DNA of 64,000 bases from Plazaster borealis (lineage: Eukaryota > Echinodermata > Asteroidea > Forcipulatida > Labidiasteridae). Each line of letters opens with the position of its first letter. Position 1 is the stretch's first letter. Both the position numbers and the translations under genes were made by a program. A model generated the notes under the pieces. It saw nothing but the letters and a program-made list of their open reading frames with translations, was not told the origin of the DNA and ran no database searches. Of this stretch, positions 32,205 through 43,695 are shown in pieces. The DNA lies in assembly GCA_021014325.1 (NCBI GenBank), contig CM037459.1, forward strand, positions 12,061,501 through 12,125,500, written 5' to 3'.

Positions 32205-32490
32205 CTCAGGACGCCCACATAAATAGGTCACATGGTGACATGGTTGGATTCCTTCTGTGTCGTTATCTTTACTTAATAGGTTAATCATATTAATGAGCTA
32301 TACCAGAGGACAATATTGTTCTGGGACGGACTCTGCCAAAGGAATGACAAATTGTGCGTTCTTTCTATTGAAACAACAACACTCGTGATTATATTATGTA
32401 ATGCATGAGATGATGTGACGTCACATAAGGAATCCAGCGCTGTCAGCAAGTGACCTATTTATGTGATGGGCGTTCCTAGAGACTACTATT
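32205..32490. mobile_element. Palindrome-ended element (~285 bp)
   Basis: Left CTCAGGACGCCCACATAAAT then AGGTCAC ... TGGATTCCTT; right AAGGAATCCAGCGCTG ... GTGACCTATTTATGTGATGG then GCGTTCCTAGAG. Arms of about 55 bp pair with small gaps. The middle is not self-complementary. Flanks both read AATAG-like sequence. Confidence 0.65.
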
Positions 32491-32504
32491 AATAGTAATA
32501 ATAA

Positions 32505-32910
32505 TACTGGGCTCTTATACAGCGCTCTATCACACCCTATAGGGGCGTATCAAGGCGCTCAGTATTTTTTCCTGCAAGGTATGCCGAGCTACGTTGAAGT
32601 ATGAGACCTATTCCTTTATAGCACCATGTAATGGTTTACAAGGTGCTGTGGCGCAATATGCTGCCGATCAAACCAGGAACACCGGGGCGAACCATACTCT
32701 TTACGATAAAATGCACTGGGTTCTTTTACGTGCATTACACAACACACAGGGCCTACGGCTTAACGTCCCATCCGAAGGACAAAGCAATCATGTTTAAGTG
32801 TCTTGCTTAAGGACACAAGTGTCACGACTGGGACTCGAACCCACACTCTGCTGATCAGAAACACCAGAGCTTGAGTCCGGTGTTCTTATCCGCTCGGCCA
32901 CGACACGCCT
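32505..32910 (-). mobile_element. Leu-tRNA-derived SINE, copy 2
   Basis: On the minus strand the head has A-box TGGCCGAGCGGATAAGA, anticodon stem CCGGA/TCTGG with loop CTCAAGC (anticodon CAA, Leu), and B-box GGTTCGAGTCCC (32831-32842). The acceptor is decayed. The tail is GACACTTGTGTCCTTAAGCA, then a ~290-bp body including AACGTTAAGCC-like and GTGCATTACACAAC words. This is the most complete SINE here. Confidence 0.7.
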
Positions 32911-33179
32911 AATATTTTTAAAGAAAATAAATCATGTACAAATATAAAGAAAGGCACAAAATGCCCTCTCGACTGAATCCTACTGTATAACAACTATGGT
33001 GTAAAAAAACATTCCAAAGTAATTCACACAAACTTTAAGTCAAAATTCTGAGTGCAAAGGGGTTAAGATTACCCCGACAGGGCAACTACCATGAGGTTTT
33101 TTTTCCGGAGAGTGGGGAAGAAAAACACCTCCAGTTATATTCTGGTAATCTGGCTATCTGGTAATACTGTAATAAAACT

Positions 33180-33415
33180 GGCCCTGGAGCCGAAGGCCTC
33201 CGGAACACTGACACATATAGGGCTAACGGAACACTGGTGCCTATTAGGGTGTACAGAACACTGGTCGAAACGTCCAGTCCAGGGCCTACGGAACACGTCC
33301 AGTCTAGGGCCTACGGAACACTGTCAGCAAGGGCCTACACGGAACATTTGTGCCAAGGGCCTATGGGACACAATGGTGCCTATAATAGGGCCTAACAGAA
33401 CAATAATCCGGCCAT
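33180..33415 (+). repeat. Degenerate minisatellite (GGGCCTACGGAACACTGG-like)
   Basis: About seven loose copies of a ~28-35-bp unit built on GGGCCTACGGAACAC, with spacing that varies. The 108-codon plus-strand open frame over it repeats a TEHW/TEHC motif only because of the DNA repeat. Confidence 0.6.
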
Positions 33416-33534
33416 GAAGCTGTTACAAACTGTGATCATTGTTGTTCTGGTTAACCTTAAAGTCTCGTTTATTGCTGATTTCATTTATCTTCTCATCATT
33501 AAGAGGCCATATAATCTAAAACAAAATCCTTCAC

Positions 33535-33774
33535 TACACTGCAAAAACTGGGGTGTTAAAATTGACACCATGGGTTTTGTCACATTAAAGATGATACAGA
33601 AAAATAGAATCACAATTCACACCATAGGGTGTTAAAATAACACTCATTTCTGCCAACACAATTACATTGGTGTTATGTTAACACCCTATGATGTTAATTT
33701 TGATTCTCCCTTGGGTATTTATATGTGACAACACCCATGGTGTCGATTCTAACACCCAATCTTTTGCAGTGTAT
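33535..33774. mobile_element. 240-bp MITE with TA flanks
   Basis: TACACTGCAAAAACTGGGGT at the left, CCAATCTTTTGCAGTGTA at the right. GGTGTTAAAATTGACACC and the inverted GGTGTCGATTCTAACACC flank a middle rich in GTGTTA/TAACAC. Confidence 0.8.
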
Positions 33775-34132
33775 GAAGTTTATTGACTGATACATTGCGA
33801 ATTTTAAATTGTCAAAACGTATAGATACAAACTTTAACTGAACTTTATTTAGTGACAGGTTATTTAAAGGCACGGACTGACGTCCACAGTCATGTTGTAA
33901 ACACGTTACGTGCTATGGCATAACAGCACCGTGTAGTTGAATCGATATAGGTCTATACAACTAAACCGTGTTCATTTAACATTTAAAGGGATTGCAAAGT
34001 GGTGCCAATCTTTGGGTTTTGAATTTGTGTAAACAAAAATATTCCAAGAGTAGTTTTCAAGAAACCTGACGTAAATTTGGCCGCACAAACTTCCTTGAAA
34101 GAGACGATCAATTTTTAAAAACACAGCCCCCT

Positions 34133-34158
34133 AAAAAAAAAAAAAAAAAAAAAAAAAA
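34133..34158 (+). repeat. Poly(A) tract, 26 bases
   Basis: Uninterrupted A run followed by a purine-rich stretch with repeated AGGGAAAAA words (34159-34190). It could be the tail of an unrecognised retroposon; no B-box or LINE tail is visible upstream. Confidence 0.7.
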
Positions 34159-34616
34159 GGGAACAAAAAGGGAAAAAAGGGAAAAAACAGTTGCCATGTT
34201 ATTTCATAAAATTTGTTCATTGCTAAACTATTTGGGTTTTGGAAGAGTATTTTCGTTTCCTTCATGGTTTGTTACATAAAATATTGGGTAGCAAAAGGTA
34301 CATTACAATGAAAACACAAACATGTACAGTCAGAATTACAAAAGTTAAAAAACAAATTTGAGGTGGTTTAACAGTAACGATTACATTCCAATTCTCTAGT
34401 TTCCAATAATTACTTCTTGCAGTAAACCTGTGACAGTTTCATCGCTAAAGGTGGCCACGAATTCTAAAAATTAAAATAATAAGTTATCGGTACGAGTCAG
34501 GGATAAAGTGCGTGTCCATTTTGTGTTAATTTAGATTTCACAATTTTCAGACAGTAAATTGGTGCTTGTTCTAAGGCCAGGATCTATATACAAATTACAA
34601 AAAGCTTAGATTTAAA

Positions 34617-34648
34617 AAAAAAATAATAATAATAATAATAATAATACA
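34617..34648 (+). repeat. (AAT)n microsatellite
   Basis: About eight perfect AAT units after an A run. Confidence 0.8.
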
Positions 34649-34858
34649 CAAAACTTTCATGTTTTTCTGATTAGGCCATTTCTATATCACACCTTTTATT
34701 TCAAGTTAATAACCTTCCAAAGTGAACAGTACTTCACCTGTTTCGATGTTGTTGATTGAAAAGGCAAGGGGTTGATATTTCACAGTTCATCCCCATATGC
34801 GTGAGCACCAAGACACACTGGAGTCGAACTTAAGTTATTATAGATTAATAGTATGACA

Positions 34859-35200
34859 TTTAAAGGTGTTATACAATTTTGGAACAGCTCAAAATCAGTG
34901 TCCACATTTTATGTGATTCAACATATGCATGAACAAACTAGAAAGTTTGAGCTCAATTGGGCATCGAGGTCACGAGAAAATAGTGAACTGAGACCTTATG
35001 TGTTTTCTGTTTTTTCAAACATCGAGTTTTTATCACGCGTGATAAAAACTTGTGTTTTACTCATTTCTCAGAAACTATAGCATTTTAGGCAGAAATATTT
35101 TAAGGAACCCTTTCTACCATTACTTAAATCATGTAAGTTATGTGTGCATCTGTGAACATTTGTGTTTTTCGATCTTACCAATACTGTACAGGGCATTTAA
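34859..35200 (+). mobile_element. TTAA-flanked MITE, family C, copy 2
   Basis: TTTAAAGGTGTTATAC to GTACAGGGCATTTAA. Core TTTTATCACGCGTGATAAAA, a perfect palindrome at about 35028-35047. The right TTAA is the left end of the next element. Confidence 0.8.
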
Positions 35201-35623
35201 GGGATTGTATACGTTTGGTAATTGGAACCCATTGTTTGTTTCAATCCTATATAGTTGTATATACCATAAAACTAACGTGTGAAAATTTCATTTCAAAAGG
35301 TGGTAGCGTTTTTGAGATATTGCCGAAAATCTGGAGCGGCTAATGTCCACGCTGGAAGAATAATCTGCAATTGGAATACATAATCTGAGAAACGTTACGG
35401 TCAGTAACGCTTCTCAGATTCAAATTTTTGGGTATAAAAAGTGATATATTTTTCCATAACCGCAGTACTTCTAAGTGAAAAGTTTCTCAAAATGCATTAT
35501 ACTAAACCCAAAGTTGATGTACTTCTTACCAAATAAGTTTTTATTGCCGTTAATTTTCAGAGTCATTATAACCAAACGTATACGTTTGGTTATATACAGA
35601 CCCTTTATATACAGACCCCTTAA
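35197..35623 (-). mobile_element. TTAA-flanked MITE, family K, copy 4, abutting family C
   Basis: TTAAGGGATTGTATACG to ACAGACCCCTTAA. The core hairpin GAGAAACGTTACGG...GTAACGCTTCTC is near 35388-35417. A small extra direct repeat TATATACAGACCC is present near the right end (35590-35618). Confidence 0.8.
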
Positions 35624-38031
35624 AGCAAAAGATTGCAATAGATTTTGCTTTTAATTACGGTCTGTATTTTGATGGATGATGGAGCATTGGCACTGACTTG
35701 ACCATGGAGGTAGAAGTAGACTTGACGTACAAGTATATCAGAACCTGTTCTATGTAATTACTTGTGCTTCTTACAGTGAGCTGAGTAGTGCCTTCGTTTG
35801 CGTTTGATCAATATTGATGGCCCGCCGGTACTGCAGGCAGTAAACTGAAAGCACTTTTTTTCTAATTACTCGTTAAGTTTTTGCAAAAACAGGTCATGGA
35901 CTCAGAATCTTCAATTAGAAAACACTTTCTACATAGGCTTGTGTACACAAAATACTGCGGTTTCAAGGTGTACAAACATAATAATTAACACAAACAATTA
36001 AAAATTTTGGTTTTGTTTGCCTAACTATATCTTTACAACTTCTGGAAAGGTTATTAGCTTTGGAGAAAAGTATGAAATCAACTTTTAAATTGGGGTATAC
36101 ACGTTTTTCAAACGTATTGCACGCTGCAGATAGGGCATTCGTGTATATCTAACAGGGGCGGGGCATCGCAGGGTTAGTACAAGAGGAAGGGTTTGTTACA
36201 ATTTAATAAGAAACTTTTGATTACAAATACTAGGAATATATTTCAGTGCCAATAGAGGTTTGTATTTAACTTTATCTGTCTTGCTTCCATGAAAAGGGTC
36301 GAAAGTGAAGGGCGTTTATTTGAAACGAAACGGGTTTTGGTGGGCATTTTCTAACGTTTGTGTGTATGTTTTTATGGTTCCTAGTTAACCGTACAAAATA
36401 AAACAAAATAAAATCCACTGTTTATTTGGTGATTCCATTAAAGTAATGAAAGCACTGCAACGGGCAAGGAGAACCAAATGGAAGACTCTAAGCCGCAACC
36501 ATAATCCTTCAACAACATTATTTACACCGAATGAACTTTCGGCTGGATGAAAAAAACAAAATTCGAATTATTACATTAATGTTAACTATGCCACGATGAT
36601 CAAAGCATGATCCATGTTCTTTATGTGCCAGATGGCAGAGTGCATTGTGAGTGATATGAGTGGCTTAAAGGGCTTAATTGAACGTTTGTAGTCTAGTACC
36701 ATTCAATATCGTTCACACCTTTAGAGAATGATTCCCTTCGTCGAAATAGCCTCTGCGATCGAAGTACAACCTTAAACATAAAAAAGGTAAGATTTGAATA
36801 GAGAATGGTGGGGGGAGTACACCAGATCAATACCCCTAACCCGTGTCCACGGTGGGGGGGAGTAGGGGGTCCCATCACCTGTACGGAGATTGCAGCGTCT
36901 TTTCCCTGGCAGCCAGGTGCGGGGGAAGTCGATACTGGATCGAATAAGCTTAGGGGTAGCGTTAATCGCCCAACAACCGCTTCATAATGTTGTGTAAATG
37001 ACGACTATATTATACTACACGCCTCAACCGTGTACATTTTTAAAAGTTTAAACGGTCCCATTTCTAGAAACAGACTGGTGGAGCAATCGATTGTTCCACC
37101 CGTGGATATATTGAATAATTCAGTATCGAGCAGCTGATGTTTAGCATGGTTACGTTGTTTTAATGGTTTGTCTTTGGGAAGAGATAATTAATGTTAATTG
37201 TCTTAACAGTCGCACGATGGAATTAGCTTTGCTTCGTGACATGGAATAGTTCAAGATATCACCCTTGTAATTATATATTCTGTGACAATGCAGTCAAGTG
37301 CATGCAATAGGCCCCCCTATTTGTATAATATACGGTAGGCTACTGTTACCTGGTTGTGCATTGTTTGTTTACATATTGTATTTACGTTAAATATTTAAGT
37401 CGAATGGCCTCTCGCATATAGACCGCACCCAATTGCAATCATCTCTTACATGAAAACACCTTTTATGGAAATATTTCATTGTACTGCGAGTCCATGACAC
37501 CATCCAAGAGGACTTTCAGAAGAAGACAACAAATCACTATCAGTGTGTGTTGTTGTTTGTTTGTTTTGGTATTTGTTGGGGTGTTTGTTTGTTTGTTTGT
37601 TTGTTTGTTTTAGGTTGTTTGGGGGGGGGGGTTAAAGGTTTTTTTTAAGGGGGGTTTTCTGTTTTTCTTTTGGGGGGGGGAGGGAGTACACGCAATCTTA
37701 TTTACCAGTTCTCAATGAACGCAAAGTGTAACCCTGTCGCGTTTTTAGGAATACATCACACATCATCAGTCCATACCAGTTCATTTTCTGCGCTTTCATA
37801 CTGTGTGTGTTCGTAAGATTTAGGGCCTGTCTCGTAAACCATGTTTGCCAACCTTTTGATATCGGGAAGAGTGTTGTGACCGGCACCTTTTCACTTAAAA
37901 AAACACACACACGCAAACGATAATCTCAACAGAGTAAAGATGTTATTTATGGTCATAAGGAGTGAAAAGGTGACAGTCAGAATCAGTATATTTGTTCTTC
38001 TTTTACAGCAGTTTGATTCAAAGTTCTGTCA
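35624..38031. other. Gene-less stretch with (GTTT)n and G tracts
   Basis: TTTG/GTTT run at about 37556-37612, followed by G tracts at 37620-37630 and 37671-37680. The minus frame 37698-37895 follows an acceptor-like GTTTTTTTAAG but has no recognisable domain. Nothing else supported. Confidence 0.4.
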
Positions 38032-38408
38032 GAACGTGGTCAGACCGTGGTCAGACCGTGGTCAGACCGTGGTCAGACCGTGGTCAGACCGTGGTCAGAC
38101 CGTGGTCAGACCGTGGTCAGACCGTGGTCAGACCGTGGTCAGACCGTGGTCAGACCGTGGTCAGACCGTGGTCAGACCCTGGTCAGACCCTGGTCAGTGG
38201 TCAGACCCTGGTCAGACCCTGGTCAGACCGTGGTCAGACCGTGGTCAGACCGTGGTCAGACCCTGGTCAGACCGTGGTCAGTGGTCAGACCCTGGTCAGA
38301 CCCTGGTCAGACCCTGGTCAGACCCTGGTCAGACCCTGTCAGACCCTGGTCAGTGGTCAGATCCTGGTCAGACCCTGGTCAGACCCTGGTCAGACCATGG
38401 TCAGAGCC
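38032..38408 (+). repeat. 11-bp minisatellite, about 34 units
   Basis: Unit TGGTCAGACCG, with a TGGTCAGACCC variant commoner in the right half and occasional 6-bp deletions (GGTCAGTGGTCAG at about 38192, 38278 and 38350). Because 11 is not a multiple of three, all three plus frames cycle through the same 33-bp super-period and stay open, giving frames of 123-164 codons with VVRPWSDRGQT-type repeats. I read these as by-products, not genes. Confidence 0.9.
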
Positions 38409-38827
38409 TTGTGACTAATTACTGGACGTTCTGAGCTTTTTCAACTTTCCCATGTCATCCTTTAAACCCGAGCTGAATTCACCATTTGAGATCTGGGACG
38501 ATAATGTAATGCATCCATGCGAGACATGACTATGCGCTGGTTTTTCACGCTTTCATATTAAATAGCTTGCAATATCCCTCCATTCAAAGGTTTTGAATCG
38601 AATGCCAAACGTTCTCACGACTCCAATTGACGTGTACCACAACGATACAAGGAAAATGGCGGTTGCCTACGCACTTTATTTGACCCAAACAAAATCACGA
38701 ATAGTAAACCGTAAAACCAAAGGATATATTTTCACCAATGTTTATAACTTCTGATTATTATGTGCTTTTATCAACATCACCAATCAGCACAAAAAAGGTG
38801 CGCCATGACAGTTTAGTGATGGGATTT

Positions 38828-39102
38828 TGTGCCTTTGATATTGACACACAGTCAGAGTATGTCATGAGAAAGACATTTGGCCTAAGGTCCACCACAGATT
38901 TAGTAGAACAACAAGCAATGGCAGCAAATTTGAAAATTTAGAGTATAGCGTCTTATTCTACCAATATTTTTTTTCGAAATTCGAATCTGCGATTGCCTTA
39001 GCCAAATATATTTTGTCATGGCATGATCTGACTGTGTGCCAAATTCCATGCTTGTATCATCAGGCACAATTCTCCCAGATATGTCTCCTATCTGCACCCC
39101 AC
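38828..39102. mobile_element. Foldback element family P, copy 1
   Basis: The left arm TGTGCCTTTGATATTG ... ACACAGTCAGAGTATGTCAT ... GACATTTGGCC is inverted on the right as GCCAAATATATTTTGTCATG ... CTGACTGTGTGCCAAATTCC ... TCATCAGGCACA. Arms are about 80 bp. The copy at 42276 has the same layout. Confidence 0.65.
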
Positions 39103-39482
39103 TACAGAAAAGAATTAGCAGAACAAACACCTCTGTACAAAATAATTATGAGAAGTCCCCGCCCCCCGCCACGATCTACAAATATGTTCCGCGACAATAG
39201 ATCCATTTGGAGGACAAGTTATTATAAGAATTACTATAACTGCTTCTAGAAAGAAGAAAATACATGTCGTTGCCGCAACCGAAATTCACTTCGAGACTGA
39301 CACCCACCATGATCGTACACTTACTAGGGTACCGAAACATTCAATCGACCATCCGGCCATGTCTACCTCCATGATCCAACCGACGGCATATGTTGTGTAC
39401 ACACTATAAAACTACTAATGCATCATGACATTGACTAGTCAACTTGTTCAACATAAAAGCTTCAGCGAGTTCTGGAACTTAC

Positions 39483-39764
39483 CTGTGCAAATGTTCCTCC
39501 CCGGAGAGTCCGGTAACAGAAGAAAGTTTCCGAACCAAGAATCGTGGATCTTATCTCATCAATAGTTATCCTCAATGCAACTGATGCAGTAACAGTCGAA
39601 ACACAATTTGGTTCATGGACCACACACCGAACCCTCTCGACCTCCGGAACTCCACCGTTGAGTAGTAGTACACGTAACACGGAAGTTAACCAAACAGTGT
39701 CTAAGCATACACCTGACTCTACGTGCAGTTTGTCACCATAATATGAAAGTATTACAAATCACAC
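39483..39764 (-). CDS. Candidate coding exon, unknown protein
   Basis: On the minus strand one frame is open for about 94 codons from a TGA near 39770 to a consensus donor CAG then GTAAGTT (intron begins at 39482), ending exactly in phase 0. The last 66 codons include the segments VPEVERVRCVVHEPNCV, TASVALRITIDEIRSTILG and SETFFCYRTLRGGTFAQ. The composition looks protein-like, with Cys residues and alternating hydrophobics that would suit an extracellular beta-rich domain. No family is recognised. The acceptor is unclear (candidate AGs at about 39705-39735, poor pyrimidine tracts), and a shorter open frame lies on the other strand. Treat as a lead. Confidence 0.28.
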
Positions 39765-40427
39765 AGTGTGCACTTTCCTTTACACAAGTAAGGGGGTGTT
39801 ACAAAAGGTTTGGTCTATTGTCGTGCTAATGTATTATGGCCCGACCCTGACAACCGGGTACCATTGACGTCACATCCCACTTGGAGATGGCACACAATAG
39901 AGTCCGGACTACCCTACCGTAACGTTGGGTACGAATATTGGTTTCTGTTTATGGGATACGTTATAGCACAATACATGTAGATAAGTGGGATTATTGTGTT
40001 TATTGTGGTCTGGTTAGCCGTTTCAAAACATTAAAATTGTGAAACTGTTAAGCGCCTTTGCAAGCCAAGCAGACCCCTCGAGGCTCCTCACAGTGGGCCA
40101 GAATGGAATCAAAGTGCGCCAAAATTATATTTCAACATATTTGTTTTGAAAATTTGACTTATAGGGGTTTTCGGATCCGTAGAATTCAATGGTCATGTTT
40201 TTAAATGTCTATGACGTCATCATAGTCCTAAGTCGCGATTGGTCGGCGGTAGTTTTATTATAGCTACTAATATGCGTAGGTCAAGTGCATGCAATTGTTT
40301 TCAATTTTTTTGTCTCACCTAGGCATATCAAAGAAAAATTCTGTGAACAAATTCTGATGCTTGCTAAATAGGTTTCTAGAACTTACTATTGATCGAGGAA
40401 GCACTGCCATTGACAAAAAACAGTAGC
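39765..40427. other. Unassigned non-coding sequence
   Basis: No gene or clear repeat boundary. Confidence 0.45.
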
Positions 40428-40770
40428 TTTAAAGGCACTGTACATGTTTGGTAATTACTCAAAATATATATTAGCATAAAAACTGACTTGGTAGCGAGCA
40501 ACAGAGAGCTGTTGATAATATAAAACATTGTGAGAAACGACTCCCTCTGAAGTAACGTAGTTTTTTTAGAAAGAGGTAATTTCTCACTAAAATAATAAAA
40601 ACTTCTTGCGATATGTTTTTATTCCTATCTGAAAGCACACAAATTTGTACAACAAGGGTGTTTTTTCTTTCATCATTTTTTTGCAACTACAATGACCAAT
40701 TGAGCCCAAGTTTTCACAGGCTTGTTACTTTATGCATATGTTGGGATACACCAAGTGAGAATACTGGTCT
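40428..40770 (-). mobile_element. Family A, copy 9, right end replaced
   Basis: TTTAAAGGCACTGTACATG through GAGAATACTGGTCT, then the homology stops where SINE-like sequence begins. The core is altered to ACTTCTTGCGATATGTTTTT. Confidence 0.85.
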
Positions 40771-40893
40771 CTTCCCTGCCTTTCACCTCTGTGAACCCGT
40801 TTCGAATCCAGGAGCTGAACCTTGCATGTGGATTGGGTTTTCAGTCCCTGTACCTGATTTCGTAGGTTTTCAAATAATTTATTACACTATTTT
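40771..40893 (+). mobile_element. tRNA-derived SINE fragment
   Basis: B-box GTTTCGAATCC (40799-40809) followed by GATTGGGTTTTCAGTCCC and TACCTGATTTCGTAGG, the same body as 2250-2300. The A-box half of the head is missing, at the junction with the truncated family A copy. Confidence 0.55.
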
Positions 40894-42275
40894 ACAGAGC
40901 GGTTGCCGAATCTTAAAGAACAAACATAGCCACGATGACCGGCACACACACCTCTGGACGACAATCATATGGTGTGTGCCCAATGGGTTTTATGCGGCAA
41001 TTGCGTAGTAACAGTCTAAAACATGTTACAGCACACCAACCAATCTGAACAAAAATAGGCCCAATATTATTCACTGTTCGCACCAAACCAGCTTCATAAA
41101 TCAAACTCATTCAGCGGTGAAATTCTTCACCGAATATCAAAACAAAATAAGCAAAATTCCTTTTAGCATTGAGATGGCCTATACGCAAAAGATGACTGGC
41201 GTGAACGTTAAAAAAGCCAGCAAAAATCAATTTTGCCGCCATTTTCTATTAGTGTCTGGATCGTTTAAACCTTTAAAGGGTTGGTAATTTGAATTCAGGT
41301 TACAGTTTGTGTTATTATTGAGTAAAACAGCATGGAATGGCAAAAATGTTCTCGCTGTGTCGAAAAGAACAAAAATTTACGCTACTTATACACAAGTTGC
41401 CATGTATTCATTACAATCAGTGGTCATTTATTTGTTTTATTTTTATTTATTTATTTTTGGGGGGAGGGTTTCTAACATCGAAACAAAGTCTGTCAGATGT
41501 TGTTAGTAATCTTTTTCACTCTGTAAGCTCAAGTACTGAATGCACGATACTAAAAGGATTAAATATCGATTCTAGGTATCATCTCCTCAGTCCAGCGACT
41601 ACATGATGGTTAGTTGTCCCGAATCGGCGGCAGATGCATTGCCCTACTTTTTTCCGAGTGGCAGAGAATAAACAAAATGATTGAAATGTTGAAAATGTCA
41701 TTTTGCCGGTGTCGATGAAGTAATGACCTTTCATTTGCGACGTTGAACGAAATATAAACCTCCAGCAATGTTTAGTGGGCGATTCAACCTTATACGGGGA
41801 AAGATTTGTTTAAACAAATTCGGGATGGAGGGTCACCATACGGTCCTTGACGATATTTAAATATTCTATTCAGCCATACTGAGTAGAAGTTCTTCCAAGA
41901 GAAGAGAGTAGCTGAGAAATAAATAAACTAGGCTATAGTTTGCGCGAGACCACCAATAACTATCTCTTCTTCGAAGGTAAAGATGGTTCTGCAAAGAACC
42001 AGAGGTAAGATTAGTCTCGACATGGCTAATTCTATTTACGGGGACTGAGACCAACAAACAGTACTCTCAGAATGTGTTTGGACCACTGAACTATTAATTG
42101 TCTTCAGCGAAGAAAGTAACCGAAGCACAGCGGTACTGGGAGAAGGCTTTAACAATATGAAAGGTTTTGAATAAGTGATTATTTGTACAAGGATTTTCTA
42201 AATAAAAAAGTTTGCCGCAGTTAATATCATGAGCTGGCTTAGTAAAAAATAGTACGGTAGGTATGGTGAGGGGAT
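40894..42275. other. Unassigned non-coding sequence
   Basis: TTTA-rich around 41428-41458. A CATCTTTACC / GGTAAAGATG-type local hairpin lies around 41974-42006. No gene supported. Confidence 0.4.
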
Positions 42276-42582
42276 TGCGCCTTTGATGATACAATCATGG
42301 CATTTGGCTCACAGACGAGAAAGATATTTGGCCGCAGTGCCATCGCAGATTTGTCTTTTGAAAACAATATAGGTAGTATGTCCCATAACAAACAATGGCA
42401 GCCATTTTAAAAAATTCAAAAATGCTTGTTATTCTACCTATAGATTTTACAAAATTCAAATTTGCAATGACCCTATATAGCCAAATATCTTTCTCGAGAC
42501 ATACTCTGACTGACTGTGCCAAATTCTATGCTTGTATCATCAAAGGCACATTTCCCATAAATATTTCCCCTATCTACCCCGC
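42276..42582. mobile_element. Foldback element family P, copy 2
   Basis: TGCGCCTTTGATGATACAAT ... AGAAAGATATTTGGC on the left, GCCAAATATCTTTCTCGAGA ... TTGTATCATCAAAGGCACAT on the right. Homology with copy 1 continues into TTTCCCAT...CCTATCT beyond the inner arm. Confidence 0.65.
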
Positions 42583-42633
42583 GAAAACCCTGAACTGTGT
42601 ACAGATTATCTTTTACACCAATTGGGTCCATGA

Positions 42634-43000
42634 TTAAAGGCACTGAACACGTTTGGAAATTGTCAAAGACCAGTGTTCTCACTTGGTGTATCCCAACATA
42701 TGCATAAAATAACAAGCCTGTGAAAATTTGGGCTCAATTGGTCATCGAAGTTGCAAGAAAATGATGAAAGAAAAAACACCCTTGTTGTACAAATTTGTGT
42801 ACTTTCAGATAGGAATAAAAACTTCTTGCAAGAAGTTTTTATTATGTTAGTGAGAAATTACCTCTTTCTCAAAAACTACGTTACTTCAGAGGGAGTCGTT
42901 TCTCACAATGTTTTCAACAGCTCTCCGTTGCTCGTTACCAAGTCAGTTTTTATGTTAATATATATTTTGAGTAAATACCAAACATGTACAGTGCCTTTAA
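42634..43000 (+). mobile_element. TTAA-flanked MITE, family A, copy 10
   Basis: TTAAAGGCACTGAACACG to ATGTACAGTGCCTTTAA. Core AACTTCTTGCAAGAAGTT. Small deletion at TGTTTTCAACAGC. Confidence 0.85.
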
Positions 43001-43695
43001 CGCAGTGGTCAGATCAAAACAACAGAGTAAGACAACTGAGACTATCCCATCAAAGGATGTCAACTGAGGTCAACCCTTCGTACATACGTACAGACAATGA
43101 TTCAAATTGAAAAGATGACGGCTGTCGCCAACTCGGAACAGTTCCCAGCGGGTAAAGTGGGTTGGATCCCCAGGCGACGTTCTTGTACATGACCATGCAT
43201 GTTGCTTACCACCTCCTAAAACATGAATGGTATAGCGTGCAAACATTTGTCCGCTGCATATGAGTTTGTCTTTATGAATGAACACGGTCACTTTTACAGT
43301 TTATACCTTTTTGAGTCACAGAGACGTCACAGAAAGTGTCATTAAACACTGGTAGTTGTTTGTGTTGTGTTTTCTTCTTCTCTACATCTTCTGATGTTTA
43401 CTATGTGAATCGATAAGTATACTAGCTATACATGGGGTCAATTTAGTCACTTCCCCCCTACAAACACCTGTTTGGGTGAAAGTTCTATGATTCTAAGCTT
43501 TATGAGTTACTGCAGCGAGCTCAAGCCAGGGGGCATGTTGCATACGATTCGACTGAAATGAGGGGGGGGAGGCAAAATCTGTATGACGGAGAGGGGAAAA
43601 ACATAATGACAACTTGTCAAGAGGTGACCGACGTAAGACCTCTGACGCGATACCACTGTCTGCACCTGTCGCGCTGTCATGTTGTCGAAGAGCTA
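43001..43695. other. Unassigned non-coding sequence
   Basis: A minus frame at 43217-43291 runs into a GTAAGC donor-like site, but its upstream boundary (AAAAG) is not a believable acceptor. Nothing else recognised. Confidence 0.4.

Noticed and set aside
37698..37895. Minus frame after an acceptor-like GTTTTTTTAAG
   Set aside because: The acceptor is attractive, but the 60-odd codons match nothing I know and the T run is part of low-complexity sequence.
37940..38434. Three long overlapping plus frames (123-164 codons) with WSDRGQTVVRP repeats
   Set aside because: Entirely explained by the 11-bp minisatellite: any stop-free unit whose length is not a multiple of three opens all three frames.
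43217..43291. Minus-strand open stretch before a GTAAGC site
   Set aside because: No believable acceptor (AAAAG with no pyrimidine tract) and the frame is short.
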